Below are positions 17,429-24,771 of a stretch of DNA of 64,000 nucleotides, piece by piece. Position 1 is the stretch's first letter, and each line of letters starts with the position of its first letter. The notes under the pieces were generated by a model. It was not told the DNA's origin. It saw only the letters and a program-made list of their open reading frames with translations, and searched no databases. A program made the translations under genes and the position numbers. This DNA comes from Streptomyces griseocarneus (lineage in GTDB: Bacteria; Actinomycetota; Actinomycetes; Streptomycetales; Streptomycetaceae), in NCBI GenBank assembly GCA_003674045.1, contig PENC01000007.1:1-64000 (forward strand). Direction: 5' to 3'.

Positions 17429-19320
17429 CGGCCGTCACCTCCTCGGTCGCCTTCGCTTCCCCGGGGCCGATGCGTGTGCTGCCGTACGGCGTCGGCGAAG
17501 CGCTCGACGGCGGTCTCGGCTTCCCGGAGCTCGCAGGGGGCCTGGTAGAGGAGGTTGTGGGCGGCGCGGTAGAGCGGGGCCGCGGCCTGCTCCTCCTCCA
17601 GGCTGCGGCCCGCGAGCAGCGCGAAGAACGCCTCCAGCCTGCCGCGCAGTTCGTTGCGGCGCGCGATGCCCGCCGAGGCGCCGCCGATCACCTCCTCGAC
17701 GCGCAGCAGCCCCGACTCCACGGTGCTCTCGAACGCCGCGAGCTTCGGCAGGAAGCGCGGACTGCCCAGGTCCGCGTCGCCGCGCAGCGCCGTCAGGTCC
17801 AGCCGCAGCGCCGCGGCCTCCTGCGGCACCGTCCGCACGGGCGCGACCAGGGAGACCCTGTCGTACGCGTCGCGCTCACGGCGGGCGATGTGTTCGATCC
17901 GGTCGCGGACCCGGTCGAGCCGCGCGGTGATCTCGTCCTTGCTCGGGTCGGCCATCCTCAGCGCCAGCTCCAGGCTCTGCGAGTCGGGGGTGCGGAAAAC
18001 GAGCAGCAGGCGCGCGCCACGGGCGGCGAGCAGGTCGGCGAACTCCACGAGCGCGACGGGCTCCGCGGCGTAGTCCACGCCCTCGGCGACGACCGTCAGC
18101 GGCACACGGCGGATCTCGGCGAACCGGCCGATCGCCGATTCCCCTTCCCCGCCTTCCCGGCCTTCCCCGGTCGTCATCCCGAGCCGGTCGGCGACGCGCG
18201 CGGCGAACCGGGCGACCGACTCGCCCGACACGTCGAGCGCCAGGTCGACGCTCCCGACGGGCGGCACGGAGTCGTCGGACGGTCCGGAGTCGTCGGACGG
18301 TCCGGTGACGGCGGCCCGGGTGGGGGAGCGGCCGTTGACCGGGCCGTACGCGTTCGGCGAGCCGTACGGGCCGGGTGAGCCGTACGAGGGGGTCGCGGGC
18401 GCGGCGCGCGGGGACGGGGCGCGGGGCCTGCCGTGGGTGCGGGCCTCCGCGACCATTTCCCGGCCCGCCAGCGCGACCGCACGGCCGAGGGTCGCGGCGC
18501 GCTCGGCCTGCCCCTTGCGGATGACGACCACCTCGACGTCGCGGGTGCCGGGCGCGCGGCGGAACCAGTGGGCCAGCCAGCGGGCGAACTCGGGGTCGCG
18601 GGGCCGCTCACGCGGGTCGGGCACGGACGGGAGGCTGTTGCTGGGCCCGCCCGAGACCCGCTCGGCGATCTCCGGCAGGTACTGCACGACGGTCTCGATC
18701 GGCATCATGTACGACAGGCGCAGCTTCGGCCCGCCGAACGCCGTCGTGGTCGTGTCGTCGTAGCGGCTGACGACCATCCCCAGCACGTGGCGCGTCTCCA
18801 GGTCGGTGACGGCCGCCCCGCTGAAGCCGGGCCGCACGGTGTGCTCCGGCCGGTCCGGATCGAGCTGTACCCACTCGCCGCTGGGGCCCGCGATCGTGGC
18901 GGCGAGGTAGACGCCGTTGCTGAGCGGCCTGACGGAGGGGAAGCCGCACATCGTCACGGGGCGCCCGAAGGTGGGGGCGACGCGGTGCAGCGGGGCCGTG
19001 TGCTCCGCGGCCTGGGGCTCGGCGAGGCGGAGCAGGGCCACGTCGCCGCCGGAGTCCGCCCGCTCGGGCACCCAGCAGCCCTCGGCGACCCGGGCCCGGA
19101 CGGCCGCGCTCCCGGGCACGCCCACGAACTCCGTGACGACCTCGTCGCCGGGCTCCTCCGGACCGCCGTCCCAGGGGATGACGTGCGCGCAGGTCAGGAC
19201 GGTGTCGGCGGTCACCAGGATGCCCGCGCCCAGCGTCTCGCCGGCGGGCGTGGAAATGCGCACCCGCCAAGGTTCCGAGGCCGTACGGCCGTTGACGGGG
19301 CCCTCCGTGTCCTCCCCCAT
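17425..19320 (-). CDS. Trypsin-like serine protease domain protein, first gene of the PknG operon
   Basis: 631 residues. The N-terminal half is a chymotrypsin-fold domain with a complete triad: H46 in TCAHV, D93 in GGDVALLRL and S167 in PGFSGAAV. There is no signal peptide or TM, so it is an intracellular protease, as in bacterial conflict and signalling systems. A low-complexity linker (about 290-350) leads to an alpha/beta segment (about 350-450), then a helical, coiled-coil-like C-terminus (450-620). It heads the four-gene operon. I see no ribosome-binding site before the ATG, and a TATGCT lies 8 nt upstream, so the mRNA may be leaderless. Protease activity on an operon partner is an inference. 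Confidence 0.85.
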   Translation of the reverse strand: MGEDTEGPVNGRTASEPWRVRISTPAGETLGAGILVTADTVLTCAHVIPWDGGPEEPGDEVVTEFVGVPGSAAVRARVAEGCWVPERADSGGDVALLRLAEPQAAEHTAPLHRVAPTFGRPVTMCGFPSVRPLSNGVYLAATIAGPSGEWVQLDPDRPEHTVRPGFSGAAVTDLETRHVLGMVVSRYDDTTTTAFGGPKLRLSYMMPIETVVQYLPEIAERVSGGPSNSLPSVPDPRERPRDPEFARWLAHWFRRAPGTRDVEVVVIRKGQAERAATLGRAVALAGREMVAEARTHGRPRAPSPRAAPATPSYGSPGPYGSPNAYGPVNGRSPTRAAVTGPSDDSGPSDDSVPPVGSVDLALDVSGESVARFAARVADRLGMTTGEGREGGEGESAIGRFAEIRRVPLTVVAEGVDYAAEPVALVEFADLLAARGARLLLVFRTPDSQSLELALRMADPSKDEITARLDRVRDRIEHIARRERDAYDRVSLVAPVRTVPQEAAALRLDLTALRGDADLGSPRFLPKLAAFESTVESGLLRVEEVIGGASAGIARRNELRGRLEAFFALLAGRSLEEEQAAAPLYRAAHNLLYQAPCELREAETAVERFADAVRQHTHRPRGSEGDRGGDGR

Positions 19321-19701
19321 GGGCGCAGAGCATACGCGCGACCCGGCCGGAAGTGACCCCTAGTGACTCGGAGGTCACCGTTCTGTGTGGTCGCGGTCCG
19401 GACCTGCCCCCGCACGCCTCGGGGCGCGGGACAGGGCGCATGGGATGTGCGGGCGCTCCGGGGTCACCCGTTCGCCGCAGTCGGCCCCGGCCGCGCCGTC
19501 GGGCGCACGGTCAGCCCTGATGACCTGCCGTTACGCCGTCCGGGGTGCCCGGTGGCGGGTGACGCGGGCCGTTGTCCTGATGCACTGTCAGGGTGCGGCG
19601 GGGCTGGAACGCCGGTTCGCTCGGCTCTGGAGGAACGCGGAACTCCCCACTCCGTTCGGTGGCACACCGGCGTGCCGCGTCCGCGTTCTCGGAGGACAAG
19701 C
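19321..19701. other. 381-bp divergent intergenic region
   Basis: No gene. Near the protease start, 19352-19378 holds AGTGAC twice and an inverted GTCAC (AGTGACCCCTAGTGACTC then GGAGGTCACC), a possible operator. The minus-strand -10-like TATGCT lies at 19329-19334. The remainder, up to the ribosome-binding site GGAGGA at 19691, shows nothing I can identify. Confidence 0.5.
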
Positions 19702-20286
19702 ATGCGTACTGCACGAGTGCTCACCGGGGGCGCCCTGACCGTGACGGCCCTCGGGCTGGCGGGCGCCTCCGCGCTCGCCGGGGACTTCGGGAGGCTGGAG
19801 GTCAACCCCAGCCCCGCCCAGCCCGCCACCCAGGTCACCGTGAACACCACCGCCTGCGGCATGGACGGCACGGGCACGGGCGACGCCAGCGCCGTCGGCG
19901 GCCCCGCCTCGTTCCCGCTGAAACCGGCCACCCACAAGGAGGTCGTCGTCGGCCAGTTCATGGTCCCCGACAAGGCGAGACCGGGCACGTACGGCATCGG
20001 CGTCAGGTGCCACAACGGCAAGGAGGCCACGGGCGACCTGACCGTCACCTCCGGCTCCGGCACCGGAACGGGCGCAGGCCCCGGCTCCGGCAGCAGCACC
20101 GCGCCCTCACCCGCCATGAGCACCGGCAGCTCACCGACCGGCATGACCAAGCCCCCGATGGGCGGCGTCAAGACAGGCGTCGGCTCCACGAGCGAGAACT
20201 CGGGCCTGGCGGAAATCATGGCGGGAGCGGCGGTTCTGGCGACAGCGGCAGCGGGAGGCACGTGGTACCTCCGGCGGCGGACCTGA
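19702..20286 (+). CDS. Secreted, C-terminally anchored surface protein
   Basis: 194 residues, ATG behind GGAGGACAAGC. A signal peptide ends near residue 26 (ALAGD). The mature region starts with an Ig-like beta domain with two cysteines (TACGMDG, VRCHNG), followed by a Ser/Gly/Thr/Pro-rich stalk. The end has a hydrophobic helix and the basic tail YLRRRT. That is the architecture of a wall-anchored protein, but no LPxTG or LAxTG motif is visible before the helix (the sequence there is TSENSGLAEIMAG). The next gene, 201 bp downstream on the same strand, is a class F sortase. This gene is a natural candidate substrate. Confidence 0.85.
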   Translation: MRTARVLTGGALTVTALGLAGASALAGDFGRLEVNPSPAQPATQVTVNTTACGMDGTGTGDASAVGGPASFPLKPATHKEVVVGQFMVPDKARPGTYGIGVRCHNGKEATGDLTVTSGSGTGTGAGPGSGSSTAPSPAMSTGSSPTGMTKPPMGGVKTGVGSTSENSGLAEIMAGAAVLATAAAGGTWYLRRRT

Positions 20287-20295
20287 CGGGGTGCT

Positions 20296-20352
20296 GAGGC
20301 GCGCCCCGTCAGGGGCGCGGGCCAGCTCCGATGTGCGGCTCCGCCGCGTGGG
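20296..20352 (-). repeat. Interspersed intergenic repeat, copy 2
   Basis: GCGCCCCGTCAGGGGCGCGG forms the hairpin of the repeat family seen first at 1.3 kb, just after the surface-protein stop. The following GTGCGGCTCCGCCGCGTGGG is another word commonly linked to it and recurs at 58.0 kb. Confidence 0.5.
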
Positions 20353-20487
20353 CGCGACCAGCCGTCGACGGCCCGCAGTCGCGCACCGGGCTCGGGTGGC
20401 AACCCGACAGGCGCACCGGGCCGCCGGCCCGCAGACGCGCGCGCAGCGAAAGAGGCACCCCTATAGGCGCGACCGGACGGGATTCCG

Positions 20488-21279
20488 ATGGGCAACGCAC
20501 GGCGCACCCGCCATGCCCGAGCCCGTACCACCCACGCGGCCCGGGCCAGGGAAGCCCGCAGGGCCGGCGCCGCCCCGGCAGGGGAACCGGCCCCCGCCCC
20601 GCCAGGGGCACCCCCCAGCCCCCCGGAGGGCGACCGCAAGACCGTCGTCGCCACGGTGCTCGCACTGGCGCTGTGCACCGGCAGCTGGCTCATCCAGCAC
20701 GGCGCCGACGCGCAGGGCCCGCCCCCGCAGCCGTCCGCTGCCGAGGCGTTCCCGTCCGCCTCGCCGGGCGGCGGGCCCGTACCGCGGCACGGGCCCGCCG
20801 TGTCGCCGTTGCCCGCTTCCCCTCCCGTCCGGATGCGCATTCCCGGGATCCAGGTCGACGCCCCGCTGCGGCCCCTGGGGCTGCGCCCGGACGGCGGGCT
20901 GGAGAGTCCGCCGGAGGACGACCGGAATCTCGCGGGGTGGTACACGGGCGGGCCCGCGCCCGGCGCGGTCGGCACCGCGGTCGTGGCCGGGCACGTCGAC
21001 ACGGCCGACGGGCCCGCCGTCTTCTACAGCCTGGGCGCGCTGAAGAAGGGGCACGCCGTGGAGGTGGACCGCGCCGACGGCCGCACCGCCGTCTTCACGA
21101 TCGACGCGATCGAGGTCTACGCGAGCGCGGACTTCCCGTCACAGAAGGTCTACGGGCCGTCCGCGCGCGCCGAGTTGAGGGTGATCACCTGCGGCGGGGG
21201 CTTCGACGCGGACACGAACGCCTACCTGGGGAACGTCGTGGTCTACGCCCACCTCATCTCCGTACGGCAGCGGTCCTGA
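20488..21279 (+). CDS. Class F sortase
   Basis: 263 residues. A basic, Ala/Pro-rich N-terminus of 50 residues is followed by a signal anchor (about 51-70), a Pro-rich linker and the sortase barrel. The catalytic His is H169 (VAGHVDT) and the catalytic Cys is C235 (RVITCGGGFD). The usual downstream Arg is not obvious: the expected stretch reads NAYLGNVVVYAH. The enzyme should attach or process a surface protein at the outer face of the membrane. The adjacent upstream secreted protein is the likely client. The start is uncertain because the ribosome-binding site is weak. Confidence 0.88.
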   Translation: MGNARRTRHARARTTHAARAREARRAGAAPAGEPAPAPPGAPPSPPEGDRKTVVATVLALALCTGSWLIQHGADAQGPPPQPSAAEAFPSASPGGGPVPRHGPAVSPLPASPPVRMRIPGIQVDAPLRPLGLRPDGGLESPPEDDRNLAGWYTGGPAPGAVGTAVVAGHVDTADGPAVFYSLGALKKGHAVEVDRADGRTAVFTIDAIEVYASADFPSQKVYGPSARAELRVITCGGGFDADTNAYLGNVVVYAHLISVRQRS

Positions 21280-21297
21280 CCCTCGCCCCCGGCAGGC

Positions 21298-23163
21298 TCA
21301 GGCGTCCTCCGTCAGCAGGGCCAGGATGCTCTCGCCGTACTTCTCCAGCTTGCTCTCGCCGACGCCGCTCACCGTCGACAGCGCGTCGAGCGAGGACGGC
21401 GCGGCGGTCGCGATCTCCCGCAGCGTCGCGTCGTGGAAGATGACGTACGCGGGCACGCCCAGCTCGCGTGCCGTGGCGGCGCGCCAGGCCCGCAGACGCT
21501 CGAAGAGCGCGACCGCCTCCTCGGGAAGGTCGGCCACCGCGGCGGCCTTCCGGGCCGCGGACTTGCCGGAGCCCTTCGCGGAGCGCGCGGGCTTCTCCGG
21601 CTCGCGGCGCAGCCGCACCTCACGCTGTCTGCCGAGCACCTCGCCGCTCGCCTCGGTGAGGACCAGCGTGCCGTACTCGCCCTCGACCGCCAGCAGGCCC
21701 TGTGCCAGCAACTGCCGTACGACGCCCCGCCATTCGGCGACGCCGAGCTCCGTGCCGATGCCGAAGACCGTCAGCTGGTCGTGGTCGTGCTGGATGACCT
21801 TCGCGGTCTTCTTGCCCAGCAGGATGTCGATGATCTGGCCCGCGCCGAACTTCTGCCGCCGCTCGCGCGCCAGGCGCAGCACCGCGGAGAGGAACTTCTG
21901 GGCGGCGATCGTGCCGTCCCAGGTCTCGGCGGGCGTCAGGCACGTGTCGCAGTTGCCGCACGGGCCGCTGCGCTCGCCGAAATAGGCCAGCAGCTGCACA
22001 CGGCGGCACTCCACCGTCTCGCACAGCGCCAGCATCGCCTCCAAGTGGGCGGCGAGCCTGCGGCGGTGGGCGTCGTCGCCCTCCGAACCGTCGATCATCT
22101 TGCGCTGCTGGACCACGTCCTGCAGGCCGTACGCCAGCCACGCCGTGGACGGCAGGCCGTCACGCCCGGCGCGGCCCGTCTCCTGGTAGTAGCCCTCGAC
22201 GGACTTCGGCAGGTCGAGGTGGGCGACGAAGCGGACGTCCGGCTTGTCGATGCCCATGCCGAACGCGATCGTGGCCACCACGACCACGCCGTCCTCCCGC
22301 AGGAACCGCGCCTGGTTCGCGGCGCGCGTCGCCGCGTCGAGGCCCGCGTGGTACGGCAGGGCGTCGACGCCGTTCTGCGCGAGGAACGCGGCCGTGTCCT
22401 CCACGCCCTTGCGCGACAGGCAGTAGACGACGCCCGCGTCGCCCTCGTGCTCGGTGCGCAGCAGCTCCAGGAGCTGCTTCCTCGGGTCGTTCTTCGGGGC
22501 GATGCGGTACTGGATGTTGGGCCGGTCGAAGCTCGCCACGAAGTGCTTGGCGTCCTGGAGCTTCAGGCGCCCCGCGATCTCGGCGTGCGTGGCCTCCGTG
22601 GCCGTGGCCGTCAGGGCGATGCGCGGCACGTCGGGCCAGCGCTCGTGCAGCTCGGACAGGGCCAGGTAGTCCGGCCGGAAGTCGTGGCCCCACTGCGCCA
22701 CGCAGTGTGCCTCGTCGATGGCGAAGAGGGCGATCTTGCCGCGGTCGAGCAGCCGCAGCGTCGACTCGACGCGCAGCCGCTCCGGGGCCAGATAGAGCAG
22801 GTCCAGCTCGCCCGAGAGGAACTCCGCCTCGACCATCCGGCGCTCGTCCAGGTCCTGTGTCGAGTTCAGGAACCCCGCGCGCACGCCGAGCGCGCGCAGC
22901 GCGTCGACCTGGTCCTGCATGAGGGCGATCAACGGCGAGACCACCACACCGACGCCCGGTCTGACCAGCGCCGGGATCTGGTAGCAGAGCGACTTCCCGC
23001 CACCGGTCGGCATCAGCACGAGCGCGTCGCCGCCTGCGACGACATGCTCGATGATCTGCTCCTGGTCGCCCCGGAACGCGTCGTAGCCGAAGACGCGCTG
23101 CAGGCACCGCAGTGCGTCGGTGGTGGGGGCGGTGGGGTGGGGGGTCTCTGTGGGGTCGGCCAT
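21298..23163 (-). CDS. recQ: ATP-dependent DNA helicase RecQ
   Basis: 621 residues, close to the typical RecQ length. Visible in order: Walker A TGGGKS, DEAH (IDEAHCVAQWGHD), the SF2 motif VI QETGRAGRDG, the zinc-binding Cys set (CRRVQLLAYFG, CGNCDTC), the RQC winged helix, and a C-terminal HRDC domain after an Ala/Lys linker. It unwinds recombination intermediates and stalled forks. No ribosome-binding site precedes the ATG, and TAGACT lies 6 nt upstream, which suggests a leaderless transcript. It is convergent with the sortase gene, with only 18 bp between the stops. Confidence 0.96.
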   Translation of the reverse strand: MADPTETPHPTAPTTDALRCLQRVFGYDAFRGDQEQIIEHVVAGGDALVLMPTGGGKSLCYQIPALVRPGVGVVVSPLIALMQDQVDALRALGVRAGFLNSTQDLDERRMVEAEFLSGELDLLYLAPERLRVESTLRLLDRGKIALFAIDEAHCVAQWGHDFRPDYLALSELHERWPDVPRIALTATATEATHAEIAGRLKLQDAKHFVASFDRPNIQYRIAPKNDPRKQLLELLRTEHEGDAGVVYCLSRKGVEDTAAFLAQNGVDALPYHAGLDAATRAANQARFLREDGVVVVATIAFGMGIDKPDVRFVAHLDLPKSVEGYYQETGRAGRDGLPSTAWLAYGLQDVVQQRKMIDGSEGDDAHRRRLAAHLEAMLALCETVECRRVQLLAYFGERSGPCGNCDTCLTPAETWDGTIAAQKFLSAVLRLARERRQKFGAGQIIDILLGKKTAKVIQHDHDQLTVFGIGTELGVAEWRGVVRQLLAQGLLAVEGEYGTLVLTEASGEVLGRQREVRLRREPEKPARSAKGSGKSAARKAAAVADLPEEAVALFERLRAWRAATARELGVPAYVIFHDATLREIATAAPSSLDALSTVSGVGESKLEKYGESILALLTEDA

Positions 23164-23569
23164 TTTTGCAGTCTACGAGGGTTCTCCGACCCGAATGGGT
23201 GACTGTGGATAAGTGGCTGCGCCCACGGGGGTGCGGCTGCGCTCCGCGTGCGTCTGCGGGTCGGCGGCCCGGTGCGCCTGTCGGGTTGCCGCCCGAGCCC
23301 GGTGTGCGCCTGCGGGCTGTCGACGGCTGGTCGCGCAGTTCCCCGCGCCCCTTACGGGGCTGCCCTCCCCCGCGGGGTCCGGGGCGCAGCCCCGGCGGGG
23401 TCGAGGGGCGCAGCCCCCGTGGGGGCCTGGGGGCGGAGCCCCCGGAAACACTTCCCACCACCTCCACCCACCCAGCCCGTCCGGCGTTTGAGGACGCGGC
23501 CGCAGGCCGCTTCCGCCCGCTGGGGGTACCCCCGGACGAAGTCTGGGGGAGGAAACGGCGGGAACCCCA
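23164..23569. other. 406-bp intergenic region rich in interspersed repeats
   Basis: No gene. It holds copy 3 of the GCGCAGTTCCCCGCGCCCC repeat (23324-23366), several GGGGCGCAGCCCC/GGGGGC inverted words (23380-23445), the widespread Streptomyces word CCGTCCGGCGTTTGAGGAC (23479-23497) and a GGGGGTACCCCC hairpin near 23522. The recQ promoter must lie at its left end. Confidence 0.6.
23324..23366 (+). repeat. Interspersed intergenic repeat, copy 3
   Basis: GGCTGGTCGCGCAGTTCCCC followed by GCGCCCCTTACGGGGC, the canonical form of the family. It is nearly identical to the copy at 42.8 kb. Confidence 0.7.
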
Positions 23570-24193
23570 TCACGCAGGGCGCAGCCAGTGGCGGCGGCCC
23601 AGGCTGATCAGGAGGAGTTGGCGGCGGGCCACGTCCGCGATGCGGGGGGCTTCGTCCGGGGGTGCCTCCAGGAAGGACGACGCCGTCATCACCAGGTGGT
23701 CGACGTAGAGCCCCGCCAGCATGCGGACGTCGTCCTCGCTCCAGCCCTCCGAGAGGGGCTGCGCGCCCAGTGCCTCCGCCACCTCGTCGCCGAAGCGGGC
23801 GAGTTCCGCCGCGATGGCCTCGCGCACGGCCCGTACGCCGCCGTGGCGTTCGCGGGCGATGAAGCGGACGTGGGCGGGGTGTGCGCGGACGTGCGCGGCC
23901 ACGACCTCCACGCTGCGGTCGATGAGGGACTCCGGGTCGGCCTGCTCGGCGAGGACGGTGCGGATCATGACGTGCAGGCTGCCCAGCGCCTCCTCGACGA
24001 GGGCGACGCCGAGGTCGGCCATGTCGCGGAAGTGGCGGTAGAACGCGGCGGGCGCGACGCCCACGACACGGGTGACCTCGCGCAGTCCGAGGCTGCTCAG
24101 GCTCTGTTCCTCCAGCAGGCCGAGTCCCGCCTCCAGGAGGGCCTGCCGGGTCTTGCGCTTCTGTGCCTCACGGACGCCGAGGGTGTTGCTCAT
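23570..24193 (-). CDS. TetR/AcrR-family regulator
   Basis: 207 residues. An N-terminal helix-turn-helix (about 14-60: KTRQALLEAGLGLL, then REVTRVVGVAPAAFYRHF) and a helical ligand domain of the FabR/DesT-like type. It is divergent from two small membrane-protein genes, with inverted repeats at its own start and at 24251-24278. It therefore probably represses itself and the divergent pair. The ligand is unknown; the FabR resemblance suggests lipids or acyl-CoA, but this is weak. Confidence 0.9.
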   Translation of the reverse strand: MSNTLGVREAQKRKTRQALLEAGLGLLEEQSLSSLGLREVTRVVGVAPAAFYRHFRDMADLGVALVEEALGSLHVMIRTVLAEQADPESLIDRSVEVVAAHVRAHPAHVRFIARERHGGVRAVREAIAAELARFGDEVAEALGAQPLSEGWSEDDVRMLAGLYVDHLVMTASSFLEAPPDEAPRIADVARRQLLLISLGRRHWLRPA

Positions 24194-24278
24194 ACAGTTC
24201 AGTTAACAACTGTTTGCCGGATGGCGCCAGGAAGGGGTACTCTCTTTTCAGTGAACAGTTGTCATTCCAAGTGTTCAC
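24194..24278. promoter_or_regulatory. Candidate TetR operators between divergent genes
   Basis: A 20-bp imperfect palindrome at 24194-24213 (ACAGTT...AACTGT) touches the TetR start codon. GTGAACA (24251-24257) and TGTTCAC (24272-24278) form a perfect inverted repeat 14 bp apart upstream of the divergent gene. The core CAACTGTT at 24207-24214 recurs inverted as AACAGTTG at 24254-24261. Confidence 0.5.
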
Positions 24279-24301
24279 CCAAGGTCAGGGAAGGACAGGC
24301 A

Positions 24302-24451
24302 ATGATCCTCCTCATAGCGGCCCTCCTCGTGCTGGGAGTCCTCGTGGGCGCCGCCGCCCACACCTCGCTCCCGGTGCTGCTCCCCGCGGCGGGCGCCATC
24401 GCCCTCTGGCTGGCCGCCTTCGCCGTCCGCGAGCGCACGAGGGAGCGGTGA
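24302..24451 (+). CDS. Small two-helix membrane protein
   Basis: 49 residues, ATG behind GGAAGGACAGG. Two hydrophobic helices (about 2-18 and 24-42) and a basic tail VRERTRER. The stop TGA is 2 bp before the next start, so the two genes are co-translated. The function is unknown. It is likely controlled by the divergent TetR regulator. Confidence 0.75.
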   Translation: MILLIAALLVLGVLVGAAAHTSLPVLLPAAGAIALWLAAFAVRERTRER

Positions 24452-24453
24452 CG

Positions 24454-24771
24454 ATGACGACGACACTCACCAAGGCCACCAAGGCGGCACCCGCCGGGAC
24501 GGACGCCTCTGTCCGTCAGGAGACCGCCACCACCCCGTGCCGCGCCGACGCCATGGCCGTCTGGTCCTTCGTCCTCGGTCTCGTCGGCCTGCTGGTCTTC
24601 AATCTCGTACTGGGCCCCGTCGCCCTCGTTCTCGCGGGTCTGGCGCTCGCGCGCGGTACCGCCCGCCGCGGCCGCGCGGCCCTCGGGCTGCTGCTGGGCG
24701 TCGCCGATCTGGTCGTCATCGTGTCCCTGATGGCGGCGGACCACACGGTCTCCTGGTCCTTCACCTCCTGA
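24454..24771 (+). CDS. DUF4190 small membrane protein
   Basis: 105 residues, ATG 8 nt after GGGAG. A soluble N-terminus of 30 residues is followed by two helices containing LGLVGLLVFNLVLGPVALVLAGLALA and GRAALGLLLGVADLVVIV, the DUF4190 pattern. It forms an operon with the 49-residue membrane protein, divergent from the TetR gene. It is convergent with the cyclase gene, whose 3' end overlaps it by 11 bp. Confidence 0.8.
   Translation: MTTTLTKATKAAPAGTDASVRQETATTPCRADAMAVWSFVLGLVGLLVFNLVLGPVALVLAGLALARGTARRGRAALGLLLGVADLVVIVSLMAADHTVSWSFTS

Noticed and set aside
13790..17548. Long plus-strand open frame across the VWA and PknG-like genes
   Set aside because: It is antisense to genes with clear catalytic motifs, and its translation is Arg/Gly/Val-rich noise.
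23204..23212. TTATCCACA-like DnaA box (minus strand) near the recQ start
   Set aside because: A single 9-mer with no companions, no AT-rich unwinding region and no dnaA/dnaN nearby. Not an origin.
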